In this document: in pieces, positions 18,331-28,188 of the stretch
Position numbering within the stretch: position 1 is the stretch's first letter
Layout of the letters: every line of letters begins with the position of its first letter
Source of the DNA: Aridibacter famidurans
GTDB lineage: Bacteria > Acidobacteriota > Blastocatellia > Pyrinomonadales > Pyrinomonadaceae
Assembly (NCBI GenBank): GCA_024103495.1
Contig: JAGFIQ010000017.1
Location: forward strand, 1 to 64,000
Reading direction: 5' to 3'
Length of the DNA stretch: 64,000 bases
Translations under genes and position numbers: made by a program
Notes under the pieces: model-generated
The model's database searches: none
Told to the model about the DNA's origin: nothing
What the model saw: only the letters and a program-made list of their open reading frames with translations

Positions 18331-19127
18331 ACCGTTTCCGCTAACGGTGGAAGGACGGTACCACGCGCCGGAGGATGTGTCAAAGGATTTGGCCGATCTG
18401 TGTTGTCCGCGGAAGCCGCCCGAGCGTGAACGTGTCCGAAGCCCGACCGTCAGGGAGCGTGCCGATCAACCATGCGGAACCCCGAGCGTGAGCGAGGGGG
18501 CGAGGCTGAGTTCAAGGTTCAATGTTCAAGGTTCCCGGGCCGTGTCCGAAGCCCGAGTGTGAGCAAGGGCTACCTCTGCATAGTTCAAGGTACCATGGGC
18601 GGAGCATGGTACCGATTCGGATCACGCAATCGCTTCGCGATGCGCGAATGATGTGACGAATACCGTGGGCTGCGCCCTTCGGGCCTGCCCACGGCTAAAG
18701 GTAGGTCGTCGCTTCGCGACTAAAGACATTTGGCTCCTACGGAGCCGGAGATCGTTGGGGTGCCGCGTTGCTATTAACATGTCGCGCCTAAGGCGCGTTT
18801 CATTGGTCAATGCTCAGTGGGCAATGATCATTGAGAAGAAGCGTGCATGGTTCATCTCCGCGGTCTCTGCGTGCTCTGCGGTTGACAGCCGACAAGCTGA
18901 AGCTTTTCGGACAGGCGAAGCGCGCCTAAGGCGCCATTCATTGGGCAATGATGATTGATAAGAAGCGTGCATGGTTCATCTCCGCGGTCTCTGCGTGCTC
19001 TGCGGTTAGAACTTCCCTGCGATTACGCTAAGACTTCAAATCGAAAGCGCCTTGATATCTGAATCTCAACAACGCTATTCTCTATCTACTTCTTTCGAAC
19101 CCGGAACTGCTGGAACCAATACAGTTT
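18331..19127. repeat. Repeat-rich spacer upstream of glgC
   Basis: No gene is seen in this 800 bp. It contains: two copies of a GTCCGAAGCCCGA-type block (about 18435 and 18543); heptamers TTCAAGG/TTCAATG at 18511-18538; a palindrome GGTACCATG/CATGGTACC at 18589-18613; a hairpin of the dispersed family at 18662-18695; heptamers GGTCAAT, GCTCAGT, GGGCAAT, GATCATT at 18805-18832; and a perfect 48-bp direct repeat (18836-18883 and 18960-19007) containing CTCCGCGGTCTCTGCG. Promoters for glgC and the riboswitch must lie here but none could be placed with confidence. Confidence 0.7.
18836..19007. repeat. 48-bp perfect direct repeat, two copies 124 bp apart
   Basis: The blocks 18836-18883 and 18960-19007 are identical, beginning AAGAAGCGTGCATGG and ending CTCTGCGGTT. 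Upstream of each is a GCGCCTAAGGCGC palindrome and a GGGCAATGAT heptamer. The whole unit is therefore a duplicated composite element of about 100 bp. Confidence 0.9.
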
Positions 19128-20417
19128 ATGGAACAGAACGCAAAGGTAATGGCGATCATCCTCGGCGGCGGCGCCGGAACCAGGCTGTTTCCGCTGACGA
19201 TGGAGCGGGCGAAACCGGCGGTCCCGCTCGGTGGGAAATACAGGCTGGTCGATGTCCCGATCTCGAACTGTATAAACTCGGACGTGATGCAGATCTTCGT
19301 GCTCACGCAGTTCAATTCGGCTTCCCTGAATCGCCACATCTCGAGGACCTACCGCTTCTCTTCGTTCTCATCAGGCTTCGTCGAGATCATTGCCGCCGAG
19401 CAGAGGCGCGACAGCCCGCAGTGGTTCCAGGGCACGGCGGACGCCGTCCGCCAGGTCATTCCGCATATCCGGGACTGGGGCGTCGACACGATCCTTATCC
19501 TTTCCGGCGACCACCTCTACCGGATGGACTACAGGCCGTTCATCAAACGGCACTTCGAAACGAATGCAGATGTTACGATCTCCGTGATCCCGTGCACGCC
19601 TTCGGAGGCGGAAGGCTTCGGGCTTCTGAAGACCGACGGCGAAGGCAGGATCGAAGAGTTCAAAGAAAAGCCGTCCGGCGAGGAACTGGAGGCGATGCGG
19701 GTCGACACGACGCGCTTCGGCCTGACTGAGAACGAGGCCTCGAAACGGCCCTTTCTCGCCTCGATGGGGATCTACGTTTTCAGCTACGAAAGGCTCGTCG
19801 AACTTCTCAACCGCGACGACGAGTGGGTCGATTTCGGCCGCGAGGTGATCCCGGCATCGATCGAGAGCCTCAACGTCCAGGCATTCCTTTTCTCCGACTA
19901 CTGGGAGGACATAGGGACGATCAAGGCATTTTACGACGCGAATCTCGACCTCGTGCGGCCGCTTCCAAAATTCAATTTCTTCAACGCGGAGGCGCCGATC
20001 TACACCCGCAGCCGATACCTGCCGCCTTCGAAGATACAGGACAGCGACATAGGCTTCTCGATGATCAGCGAGGGCTGCATCCTGAACGGCGTGTACGCGA
20101 GGAATTCGATCTTCGGGCTCAGGTCGAGGATCGACAACGGGGTTCGCGTGGAAGACTCGATCGTGATGGGTGCGGACTATTACGAATCGGTAGAGGAAAT
20201 GCAGAAGAACCTCTCGATCGGCAGGCCGCATATGGGGATCGGCGCGAACACCGAGATCAAAAAGGCGATAATCGACAAGAATGTCCGGATCGGGCAGAAC
20301 GTGAAGCTGGTCAACGAGCGCGGGATCGAGGAAGACGAAGGCGAGAACTACTACATACGGGACGGCATAATCCTGATACCGAAAAACTCCGTTATAAAGG
20401 ACGGGACCGTGATCTAG
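19128..20417 (+). CDS. glgC: Glucose-1-phosphate adenylyltransferase (ADP-glucose pyrophosphorylase)
   Basis: 429 residues, the usual GlgC length. The nucleotide-binding loop is [16 protein letters not shown], followed by [42 protein letters not shown], the glucose-1-phosphate region ending in [10 protein letters not shown], and a C-terminal left-handed beta-helix. The enzyme makes ADP-glucose from ATP and glucose-1-phosphate, the committed step of glycogen synthesis. The Shine-Dalgarno before the ATG at 19128 is weak. A second Met (residue 8) lies directly before the nucleotide loop. No other glg gene is adjacent. Its stop shares the four bases CTAG with the stop of the convergent VWFA gene. 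Confidence 0.96.
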   Translation: MEQNAKVMAIILGGGAGTRLFPLTMERAKPAVPLGGKYRLVDVPISNCINSDVMQIFVLTQFNSASLNRHISRTYRFSSFSSGFVEIIAAEQRRDSPQWFQGTADAVRQVIPHIRDWGVDTILILSGDHLYRMDYRPFIKRHFETNADVTISVIPCTPSEAEGFGLLKTDGEGRIEEFKEKPSGEELEAMRVDTTRFGLTENEASKRPFLASMGIYVFSYERLVELLNRDDEWVDFGREVIPASIESLNVQAFLFSDYWEDIGTIKAFYDANLDLVRPLPKFNFFNAEAPIYTRSRYLPPSKIQDSDIGFSMISEGCILNGVYARNSIFGLRSRIDNGVRVEDSIVMGADYYESVEEMQKNLSIGRPHMGIGANTEIKKAIIDKNVRIGQNVKLVNERGIEEDEGENYYIRDGIILIPKNSVIKDGTVI

Positions 20418-21631
20418 TTCGTGTCCGGGGCCATCCTCGGACGGTCTTCAGGCGCGCGAACGACGTAGCTGTCTCGGGAGCGGACCGCGACGTTCGGCTT
20501 CGATACCTTCACTTTCAGCCTGCGGATCCTGCCCGGCTCTGAATCCGTCGGATAAAACCCGAGGCTGTAAAACTCACGCAATTCGCTGGCGATCTTTGAG
20601 AATGCCCTCGAAAGGTTCTCAGGGCTGTTCGCCTCGTAGACACGCCCTCCGGTAAGCAGCGCCATTCGGTCGAGATAAGCGGCGGCGCGTTCGTACTCTT
20701 CCTTAGTCGTGCCTTGCCCGCTGGGTATCCTGGAAGGCCGGCCGGAGCCGCCTATCGTGCCTGTCGGAAGCGGGAACGGAAGCGGATTCTTCGTGCCGGT
20801 CGTAGGTATGTTTCCGCCGTTGATCGGCGGGGTGATGATGGTCTTGTTCTGTTCGTCGGGCAGCATCACATTGCCGCTCTCGATCGCCTGGACATCGGCA
20901 AACGTGTCGTACCTGATGGGATAGATCAGCGCGTCTAGCTCTGAAGCCTCGCGGAGGTTGTCGCGGTCGAGCGCGGTCTGCGATGTCGTATCTACTCCAT
21001 CGGTAAAAAGCACGATGGCCTTCCTTCCCTCGATCTTGTTGAACCTTTGATTGATCACGAAGCTCACGGCGTCATAAAGGCTTGTCCCCGAAGAGACCCT
21101 CGTACGGATGATGGCATTATTGATCGTTTTGCGGTCGCTGGTCGGCTCGCACAGAATGTGAAGCTCTTCATCGAATGACAGGACCATCACCTTGTCGTTC
21201 GGCCTGAGCTCGGTCACGAACGCCAGCGCCGCCTGCTGGATCTCGTCGATCTTGAACGTGCTCGAATAGCTCATATCGAGCACAAGCGCGACCGTGAACG
21301 GGTTCTGCTCGTTCGAGAAGTACGCGACCTCCTGTTCGACATTGTCCTCAAAAACCTTGAAATCCATTTCCGTGAGGCCCCCTACGAACCTTCCCTGTTT
21401 GTCCAGAACCCGGACCGGGATCGTCACCAGATTCGTATCGACAGTGATTATGTCGTCCGCGCTGATCTCGTCTCCCGGAAGCGGAGGCGGCGTCGGTTCG
21501 GGCTGTTCGGCCGCGGGGCGTTTGTTCGCCTTTTTCGCTCCTGAGGAGGCGTTATTGCCGGACTGCGCAACAGCCGCCGCCGCAAGAAACAGCAGAAGAG
21601 CCGGAACCAGGATGAAGTGGAGTCTGTTCAT
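20414..21631 (-). CDS. Secreted VWFA-domain protein, Acidobacteria type (copy 1)
   Basis: 405 residues. A Sec signal (about 1-22, ending AVAQSG) and a Pro/Glu-rich linker precede a beta region with the family phrase [29 protein letters not shown] (given here as a pattern). A von Willebrand A domain follows from about 120, with a complete MIDAS triad start DMSYS, the Thr loop and [11 protein letters not shown]. It matches the VWFA-related family expanded in Acidobacteriota. It is the first of three minus-strand paralogues (20414-24285), with which it shares the C-terminal [14 protein letters not shown] and [19 protein letters not shown] type endings. The ligand and function are unknown; adhesion or envelope protein-protein contacts are plausible. 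Confidence 0.88.
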   Translation of the reverse strand: MNRLHFILVPALLLFLAAAAVAQSGNNASSGAKKANKRPAAEQPEPTPPPLPGDEISADDIITVDTNLVTIPVRVLDKQGRFVGGLTEMDFKVFEDNVEQEVAYFSNEQNPFTVALVLDMSYSSTFKIDEIQQAALAFVTELRPNDKVMVLSFDEELHILCEPTSDRKTINNAIIRTRVSSGTSLYDAVSFVINQRFNKIEGRKAIVLFTDGVDTTSQTALDRDNLREASELDALIYPIRYDTFADVQAIESGNVMLPDEQNKTIITPPINGGNIPTTGTKNPLPFPLPTGTIGGSGRPSRIPSGQGTTKEEYERAAAYLDRMALLTGGRVYEANSPENLSRAFSKIASELREFYSLGFYPTDSEPGRIRRLKVKVSKPNVAVRSRDSYVVRAPEDRPRMAPDTN

Positions 21632-21766
21632 TCGGACTTTCTACAGGGAATTGTACAGGAAACGATCATACGATGCCTCGTTTCGGAAAGGAAGATGGTC
21701 TGGGGCCAAATAAACTTCAGGGCCGCCCATTTCGGAGCGGCCCTGCGGTCCATATTGATCTGCTGA

Positions 21767-22999
21767 TCAGCGATTCGAGCCCATCGAGCTGTTGTAATCG
21801 CCTACGATGTAGCTGCTCTTCGTTCTGACGACCACATCAGGCGCCCTTACCCGAACGCGAATTCGCTTTCTCTCGCCTCTTTCGCCCGCAGTTTCGGGAT
21901 AATAGCCGAGCGAATACTGCCTCCGCAGTTCTTCAGCGATGCTCCTGAACGACATGTCCAGATTCGCCACGGTGTCCGCCTCGAACATCCTTCCGCCGCT
22001 GTAGCGAGCGAGCTCTTCCAGATACACGCGTCCGACCCTGTATTCTTCAGGGCTTGTTCCCTTGGCTCCGCTCGGAACTCCCGGAAAACCTCCGCCCTGG
22101 CTGGCGATGATGCTTCCGAGGATGTCCGCCCAGACGTTGCCCGTCCGGATCGGCCTGCGGGTCGTAGTCGATCCCGCGTACTGTCGGTAGGTATCGTATC
22201 TGATCGGATAGATAAGCGCGTCGACCTCTTCGACCAGGCGGATCGTCGTTTCGTAGTCCGCAAGCCTCGATGTCGTATCGACGCCGTCGGTGAACAGCAC
22301 GATCGCTTTCCTTCCGGGAATGTCTCTGAGCTCGCGCTCGATCGTTTTCCCGACAGCGTCGTAAAGGCTGGTCCCGCTTCCAAAGTTGGCGCGCTCGATG
22401 GCGCTTCGGAGGCGGAATCGGTCGTTCGTAGGTCTGGTGAGGATCTGGTAATCGTCATCGAAAGCGACGACCATCACGGTGTCGTTCGGCCGAAGCTGAT
22501 CGACGAACGAGATCGCCGCCATTCTTATCTCGTCGATCTTGTACTGCGTCGAGGGACTCACGTCCAGGAGCAGGACGACAGTGAAGGGCGTCTCGACCGA
22601 TGCAAAGTATTCAACTCTCTGTTCGGCTCCGTTCTCGTAGATCTTGAAATCCCTCTGCGTCAGGCCCGGTATGAACCTGCCGTCGCGGTCAAGCACGGAG
22701 ACCGGAAGCGTCACAAAGTTGGTGTCGATCTTGATCACCTCGTCATCCTCTAGAACAAGAGGCGGAGGAGGCGCGAGGTCAGTGGGCGATTTGTTCGGGC
22801 TGTTGTCCTGAAGCACGGGAGCCGGCTTTCGGTTCTCAGGATATGGCGTGTCATTCTTTAGTTCCGGCGGTGAGGAAGCGGATTCCGTTTTCTGATCTGT
22901 GTCGTTAACTACTCGGGGCCGGGTCGTGTTCGTGGTCTGGGCAAACGCGTACATTCCCGACAATCCCAAGAGGACTGTTGCGGCCAAGATCTTTCTCAT
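21767..22999 (-). CDS. Secreted VWFA-domain protein, Acidobacteria type (copy 2)
   Basis: 410 residues from the ATG at 22997-22999 (GGAG nine bases upstream). A TTG five codons earlier is possible. It has a Sec signal (MRKILAATVLLGLSGMYAFA), a disordered Pro/Asn-rich segment, the phrase LPVSVLDRDGRFIPGLTQRD, and a VWA domain with MIDAS DVSPS and [11 protein letters not shown]. It is closest to copy 3 (shared LLLDVSPST versus LLLDLSPST, SIAEELRRQYSLGYYPE). The metal site is intact, so divalent-cation-dependent ligand binding is possible. Tandem duplication followed by divergence is the simplest origin. Confidence 0.88.
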   Translation of the reverse strand: MRKILAATVLLGLSGMYAFAQTTNTTRPRVVNDTDQKTESASSPPELKNDTPYPENRKPAPVLQDNSPNKSPTDLAPPPPLVLEDDEVIKIDTNFVTLPVSVLDRDGRFIPGLTQRDFKIYENGAEQRVEYFASVETPFTVVLLLDVSPSTQYKIDEIRMAAISFVDQLRPNDTVMVVAFDDDYQILTRPTNDRFRLRSAIERANFGSGTSLYDAVGKTIERELRDIPGRKAIVLFTDGVDTTSRLADYETTIRLVEEVDALIYPIRYDTYRQYAGSTTTRRPIRTGNVWADILGSIIASQGGGFPGVPSGAKGTSPEEYRVGRVYLEELARYSGGRMFEADTVANLDMSFRSIAEELRRQYSLGYYPETAGERGERKRIRVRVRAPDVVVRTKSSYIVGDYNSSMGSNR

Positions 23000-23256
23000 G
23001 TCCAGCTTCTCCAAAATGTCCTGACAGCCTTCCGGCTAGTAGAGAGTTCGTACAACGGGGAAAGTTGCGTGATTCTCGCCTAGGATTAGCATCCGGGAGA
23101 GATAGATGCCTGACAATTCTGGCCTTATCCGAGAGTTCGGACCTTATCCGAAAAGTCATTTAACCCAATAAGAATGGGCTTATTGTAGCACACTCCCATT
23201 GAGCCGGACATATTTATTTTCCGGAGATGAATTCGATCGAAGCGGTTGGTACCTGA

Positions 23257-24285
23257 TCAGAAATTGACGCGGTAGCTGCTTTTGGACCTTATGGTGAGCC
23301 TTGGGCGCCTGACGCGGATGTTGATCTGTTTGCGCTGGCCGAGCTTACCCTCGATCTGCGGGTAGTAGCCGATGTAGTACTGCTTGCGGAGTTCTTCGGC
23401 GATGCTCCTGAACGCCTGGTTGAGGTTCTCGATGTTGTTCGCTTCGTAGAGCTTTCCGCCGGCAAACTCCGTCAGATCGCTCAGGTACTCCCGCCCTCGT
23501 TTGTTCTCTTCAGGGCTGGCGCCTACGGGATAGATCGTCGCGCCGTTGGCGTCTTTTGTCGCCTTGCCTTCCTGAAAGGTGTTGTACCAGATCGGATAAA
23601 CGAGAGAATCCAGCGCTTCGGCATCCCGGATCGTGCCGTTGTAGTTCGCGCCGCGTGAAGACGTGTCGACCCCGTCGCTGAAGATGACGAGCGCCTTTCG
23701 TCCCTCGATGTTCTTCAGCTCGTTGCTCATCGCGTATGCGACCGCCTGGTAAATGCTCGTCCCGTCGCCGAACTTCGCATCGCGGATCGCCCTCCGGAAC
23801 CTGTGGTAATTGCTCTTCTGCCGGCTGACGACCTGAACATCGCGGCTGAATGTGACGACTATGATCTCGTCATCGCGCCTTAGCTGGTCGATGAACGCGA
23901 TCGCCGCGTCCTGGATCTCGTTGATCTTGTACTTGGTCGAAGGGCTGAGATCGAGGAGCAGCACGACCGTGAACGGCTGTTCGACGGACCTGAAGAACTC
24001 TATGTCCTGCATAACTCCGTCTTCGTAGACCTGGAAATCCTCCGGCTCAAGATCGGAAATGAAGCGGCCGCGCTCGTCGAGCACCGACACCGGCAGCGTG
24101 ACCAGATTTGTCTCGATCTTCAGGACCTCATCATCATCGACAACCAGCGGCGGCGGCGGTTCGATCGGTTTCGAAGGCTCGGCGTCCTTCTTGACGACCC
24201 TCGGCCGGCCAATGTCCTGGGCGATGGCCACTACGCCTGTCAGAAAAACTGCTGAAACGGCGACGGCGATAATTATCCTCTTCAT
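23257..24285 (-). CDS. Secreted VWFA-domain protein, Acidobacteria type (copy 3)
   Basis: 342 residues, the shortest of the three, with a shorter linker. The Sec signal is MKRIIIAVAVSAVFLTGVVAIA. The sequence then runs through LVTLPVSVLDERGRFISDLE, the VWA MIDAS motif DLSPS, VIFSDGVDTSS, and the ending SIAEELRKQYYIGYYPQIEG. It is separated from copy 2 by about 255 bp, so each copy may have its own promoter. Nothing in the sequence identifies the ligand. Confidence 0.88.
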   Translation of the reverse strand: MKRIIIAVAVSAVFLTGVVAIAQDIGRPRVVKKDAEPSKPIEPPPPLVVDDDEVLKIETNLVTLPVSVLDERGRFISDLEPEDFQVYEDGVMQDIEFFRSVEQPFTVVLLLDLSPSTKYKINEIQDAAIAFIDQLRRDDEIIVVTFSRDVQVVSRQKSNYHRFRRAIRDAKFGDGTSIYQAVAYAMSNELKNIEGRKALVIFSDGVDTSSRGANYNGTIRDAEALDSLVYPIWYNTFQEGKATKDANGATIYPVGASPEENKRGREYLSDLTEFAGGKLYEANNIENLNQAFRSIAEELRKQYYIGYYPQIEGKLGQRKQINIRVRRPRLTIRSKSSYRVNF

Positions 24286-24444
24286 TTCGATTGCTCCGGC
24301 TGCGTCGAGTCGGGAGTGACTGGAGTGCCCTTGTATTTAAGGTTAACTTGAATGACCTTCAAGGTCGAGCGGCTTCGGGGAAGTGAAGCCCGAGGGAGAA
24401 AGCGCCAACAAAAATCATAACATATCGGCCCGCGCCGCGTCAGA

Positions 24445-25572
24445 TTATCTCCCTTCTCGGACGATCCGGGCCGCGGCGCGAAGAAACCCGTTTCTCGCGT
24501 CAAATAGGTCCGCGAACGGCGGCCTCCTGCCGTGGGTCCGGTTCGTGAGCAAAACGTAAGTGCGCCGGTGTTCCGGGTCGATCCAGATCATTGTGCCCGT
24601 AAACCCAAGGTGTCCGAACGAAGCGTCCGGAATCGTCCCGTGAGCCGACGAATCTTCTGTCGCGGCGAGTTGAAAAGCGCAGGAACGCGCCTGATCGAGC
24701 CCCGGAGTCAGATTCTTGCGAAACAACTCGAGCGTTCCGGGCCTCAGAAGTTCCGATCCGGGAAGGAACAGCGACGCGATCCGTGCGGTCTCGGCGGCAG
24801 TCGCGAAAAGGCCCGCGTGGCCGGAGACACCGCTCACGAACCGGCAGTTTTCGTCGTGCACTTCGCCGCGGATCACCTCGGTCCGCCAGTCGTATTCGGA
24901 AGTCTCGAATCCCATTTCAACGGAAATCTCTTTCTCGTAAGCGTTTCCCTTCTCACTGGCAGCGATTCGGCCATACAGGATCTGCGAAGGCAGAAAGGAA
25001 GTGCTCTCGAGGCCCAGCGGCCGGATGATGTGCTCCAGGGCGAGTTCGTCCAGGCGTCGCCCGGAGATCTTTTCGATCAATGCGCCAAGCAAGAGGAAAT
25101 TCAGATCGCTGTAGACGACGCGGTCACCGACCGCGCCGGAAAGCGGAAGTTCCGCGATCTTCCGGACAATGCCGGCGAGTCTTTCGTCCCGTCCGTCACC
25201 CTCTACTTCAAGATAGAAAGGCCGCCAGGCCTCGAATCCGGTCCGGTGGGCAAGAAGATCCTCAAAAGTGATCTCCCTCTTGCCCTCCGACGCGAACTCT
25301 TCAAAATGAACCGAGAGCGGTTCATCTAGAGCAAGTTCTCCCGATTCCAGGAGGATCGCAAACAACAACCCTGTCACAAGCGGTTTCGTAAGGCTCGCCA
25401 GATCGTAGATCGTATCGACCGAAGCCTCCACCCGTACGTCGCCCGTTACCGCAAGACCCGCCGCGCCTTCGGAAAGAATTCCCTTTTCATCGGAAACGAC
25501 CCACGAAGCGGAAGGAAAGTCGCCGGCGACTATCCGGCTTTCGGCGAACTCTTTTATCGGATCAGAAGACAT
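24445..25572 (-). CDS. Serine hydrolase of the beta-lactamase/class C (PF00144-like) family
   Basis: 375 residues, no signal peptide. The nucleophile motif SxxK is SLTK (in YDLASLTKPLVTG, near residue 65), the second motif is YSD (in VVYSDLNFLLLG, a YxN variant), and the third is the HLGFTGT region in place of KTG. This pattern is typical of EstB-like esterases and D-Ala-D-Ala peptidase-like proteins. True class C beta-lactamases have YxN and KTG. The substrate is unknown and resistance should not be assumed. It is followed 15 bp downstream in the same orientation by nothing on its 3' side but the VWFA genes; the upstream neighbour is the Gfo/Idh gene 15 bp away, so co-transcription is likely. 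Confidence 0.85.
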   Translation of the reverse strand: MSSDPIKEFAESRIVAGDFPSASWVVSDEKGILSEGAAGLAVTGDVRVEASVDTIYDLASLTKPLVTGLLFAILLESGELALDEPLSVHFEEFASEGKREITFEDLLAHRTGFEAWRPFYLEVEGDGRDERLAGIVRKIAELPLSGAVGDRVVYSDLNFLLLGALIEKISGRRLDELALEHIIRPLGLESTSFLPSQILYGRIAASEKGNAYEKEISVEMGFETSEYDWRTEVIRGEVHDENCRFVSGVSGHAGLFATAAETARIASLFLPGSELLRPGTLELFRKNLTPGLDQARSCAFQLAATEDSSAHGTIPDASFGHLGFTGTMIWIDPEHRRTYVLLTNRTHGRRPPFADLFDARNGFLRAAARIVREGR

Positions 25573-25587
25573 TTGATCGGCAGGATC

Positions 25588-26583
25588 TCAGATACTCAAC
25601 TTAGCCCTGTGAGAGTCGATCTTCTCTAGCACCTTAAGCGCCAATACAAGCGCACGGCGGCCGTCATCGGCAGTGACGGGAGGAGCACTGTCGTCGACAA
25701 TGCACTTCAGGAACGAGGAAAGCTCGGCCCTGAGCGGCTCGACATCTTCGACCTCGAGCCTGTTCACGCTGATGCCCAGCAAAGGGTGCGACGCACCGGG
25801 GTCGAGCGACGTGATCGAGGCGAATCTCGTAGCGTAGTCGAGCACAACGTATGAGCTGGTCTGGTAGAACCGCGTCTTTCGGATCTTTTCCGTCCCGACC
25901 CTCGACGCTGTTATGTTCGCGACGGCGCCGTTGCTGAACTCCAGGCGCGCGTTCGCGGCATCGACCTTGTCCGAGATAATGGGAATACCGACGGCGGCCA
26001 CGGAATCGAGGGCCGCTTCCTCTCCCACAAGCCACTGGACCGCGTCCAGGTCGTGGATCATCACGTCCAGAACCACATCCACATCCAGGCTGCGGTTCGG
26101 GAACGGCGACACGCGGTGGATCTCGAAATACAGAGGCTTCGTGACGTGCGGCCTGAGCGCCGCCATCGCGGGATTAAAGCGCTCCAGATGGCCCACCATC
26201 AGCTTCGCGCCTGAGGCGTCGGCCGCGGCGATGATCCGGTCCGCTTCTTCGATCGTTCTTGCGATCGGTTTCTCGACAAGACAGTGAACACCGTTCTCGA
26301 GGAATCCGCAGGCCATTTCGCAATGGAGCTCCGTCGGAGCGACGATCGAGACGGCGTCCACCTGCCCGGTAAGCTCTTTCCAGTCTCTTACGTAGCCGGT
26401 CGAGTGCGACGTTGCTATCGAGCGTCCGGTCTCCTCGTCAACGTCGCACACGGCGATCAATTCGCACGCGCCTTCTTCGGCGAGTTCCGAGTAATTTCTG
26501 GCATGATGCCGGCCAAGCGATCCGACTCCGACGACGGCGGTCCTGATCGGCGCCCCGACGCTGTCATTTCCGTTCCGTTCCAT
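25588..26583 (-). CDS. Gfo/Idh/MocA family NAD(P)-dependent oxidoreductase
   Basis: 331 residues. The N-terminal Rossmann fold shows VVGVGSLGRHHARNYSEL, and the sugar-dehydrogenase motif EKP lies in HCLVEKPIARTIEEAD near residue 98. The C-terminal half carries VMIHDLDAVQWLVG with the catalytic-type His. The family oxidises or epimerises sugar or sugar-nucleotide hydroxyls, for example the UDP-GlcNAc 3-dehydrogenase type; the exact substrate is not readable. The gene is divergent from the glycosyltransferase at 26632 (48 bp gap), so the two share a promoter region and may both serve envelope glycan synthesis. Confidence 0.88.
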   Translation of the reverse strand: MERNGNDSVGAPIRTAVVGVGSLGRHHARNYSELAEEGACELIAVCDVDEETGRSIATSHSTGYVRDWKELTGQVDAVSIVAPTELHCEMACGFLENGVHCLVEKPIARTIEEADRIIAAADASGAKLMVGHLERFNPAMAALRPHVTKPLYFEIHRVSPFPNRSLDVDVVLDVMIHDLDAVQWLVGEEAALDSVAAVGIPIISDKVDAANARLEFSNGAVANITASRVGTEKIRKTRFYQTSSYVVLDYATRFASITSLDPGASHPLLGISVNRLEVEDVEPLRAELSSFLKCIVDDSAPPVTADDGRRALVLALKVLEKIDSHRAKLSI

Positions 26584-26631
26584 AGATTGAAAGGTAGGCG
26601 AAATTAAGCAATACTTGCATTTTCCGCTAGT

Positions 26632-28185
26632 ATGGCAGAAATTTCCAAGTCATCACAGCTTAGCTTTCCGGGCCCTCTCATATGGCTTTTCGTAACCGCG
26701 ATCCTGATGGGATACGTGTATATGTTCGGCCTCGGAATGCCGCTCATCGGGCCGGACGAGCCGCGTTACTCGCAGGTCGCGAAAGAGATGTTCGAACGCG
26801 GCGACTGGGTTACGACCACGTTGGGGGGCTATAACTGGTTCGAAAAACCGGCGCTGCTGTACTGGATGCAGATCGTCTCGTACGGCATTTTCGGCGTTTC
26901 CGAATTCGCAGCGAGATTAGGTTCGGCGCTTTTTGGACTCGGGACGGTGTTCGCGCTGTTTCTGGTCGGGCTCAAGCGTGAGGGAGGATACGAGGTCCAA
27001 AGCGGGCGCACGCCCCTCCCTTACTGGCTGCTTGCCGTTCCGGCGACGTCGCTCGGACTCGTCGTCTTTTCACGCGGCGCCAGTTTCGACATCATCGTCA
27101 CTTTCCCTCTGACCGCTTCGCTTGCCGCATTCTATCTTTGGTACCTCTCCTCGAACCGAAACGAATCGACGCAAAAGCGCACTTTTTTCCTTTTTGCCTT
27201 TTACTTCTTCGCAGGCGTCGCGGTCCTGGCCAAAGGGCTGATCGGCCTCGTGTTCCCCGCGGCTACGGTCGGTTTTTTCTTTCTGCTCCGCCGAGAGTTT
27301 CCGAAGAAGGACCTTTTCGTCAGCCTGCTTTGGGGTCCCGTTGTCACGATTCTGACCGCATCCGCGTGGTATCTCCCGGCGTACCTCCGCCACGGCTGGG
27401 AGTTCATCGACGAGTTCTTTGTCCAGCATCACTTTCAGCGGTTTACCTCGAACAAATACAAGCATCCTCAGCCATTCTGGTTCTTCTGGGCGATCTTCCC
27501 CCTGATGACTATCCCGTGGGTGCCATTCTTTCTTGTGGGCTTATGGAAATACGGACGAAGGATTGTTTCGGAGGTCATCTCGATCTTCTCGCGAAAGGAT
27601 CCTTCATCATCCGAAAAGCCGGACTCTCTCGCGGTCTTTGCTTTCGCGTGGATGCTGGTCCCGCTCGTGTTCTTTTCGTTCAGCGGATCAAAACTGCCGG
27701 GCTACGTGCTTCCCTCCGTTCCCGCGGCAGCGATCCTCACCGCGCTTTACGTCAACAACTTTGCGGCGGTCTCGAAAGCGCGCGATATGCTCTGTAAATC
27801 TCTCGCGATCGCGATGTTCGTCGTTTGTTTTCTGCTTCTGCTTTTTGTCGTTCCGCGCTACGCGGACGACGATTCGACAAAGAACCTTGTAAAAGCTGCG
27901 GACGAGGCCGGATTTGCTGACCAGAAGATAGCCGGATACCTTGCGCGGAACCACAACCTTGAATTCTACGCGGCGGGAAGGCTTTACCGGGATGACACGG
28001 GTGTGCAAAAGGAATTCAGGAAGCCCGAAGAACTTGTCTCGCTTGTCCGCTCTGCGCCGGAAGAAAAGCTGCTTGTCATCACTCAGGATCGGCTTGTAAG
28101 CGAACTGAAAAAGTTGCCGGATCTCAAGGTGCGGGAGATCGCCCGGCGGGGCGAATATGCGATCCTGGAGGTCGAGGCGAACTAG
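26632..28185 (+). CDS. ArnT/PMT-like membrane glycosyltransferase (GT39/GT83 type)
   Basis: 517 residues with about ten to twelve membrane helices. The first periplasmic loop carries the acidic motif GPDEPRYSQVAKEMFERGDW, the hallmark of the ArnT/PMT GT-C fold (DEP acting on the lipid-linked donor), followed by WFEKPALLYWMQ. These enzymes move a sugar from a polyprenyl-phosphate donor to lipid A, protein or another acceptor at the outer face of the inner membrane. The C-terminal soluble part lacks a recognisable domain. It is followed 3 bp later by a 98-residue gene, suggesting an operon. Confidence 0.88.
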   Translation: MAEISKSSQLSFPGPLIWLFVTAILMGYVYMFGLGMPLIGPDEPRYSQVAKEMFERGDWVTTTLGGYNWFEKPALLYWMQIVSYGIFGVSEFAARLGSALFGLGTVFALFLVGLKREGGYEVQSGRTPLPYWLLAVPATSLGLVVFSRGASFDIIVTFPLTASLAAFYLWYLSSNRNESTQKRTFFLFAFYFFAGVAVLAKGLIGLVFPAATVGFFFLLRREFPKKDLFVSLLWGPVVTILTASAWYLPAYLRHGWEFIDEFFVQHHFQRFTSNKYKHPQPFWFFWAIFPLMTIPWVPFFLVGLWKYGRRIVSEVISIFSRKDPSSSEKPDSLAVFAFAWMLVPLVFFSFSGSKLPGYVLPSVPAAAILTALYVNNFAAVSKARDMLCKSLAIAMFVVCFLLLLFVVPRYADDDSTKNLVKAADEAGFADQKIAGYLARNHNLEFYAAGRLYRDDTGVQKEFRKPEELVSLVRSAPEEKLLVITQDRLVSELKKLPDLKVREIARRGEYAILEVEAN

Positions 28186-28188
28186 GTC

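Noticed and set aside
20414-20417. Overlap of glgC and VWFA stop codons as a regulatory feature
   Set aside because: A shared CTAG at convergent stops is a common consequence of compact packing.
24445-25572. Antibiotic-resistance beta-lactamase
   Set aside because: No signal peptide, YSD and HLG in place of YxN and KTG; better fit to EstB-like esterases.
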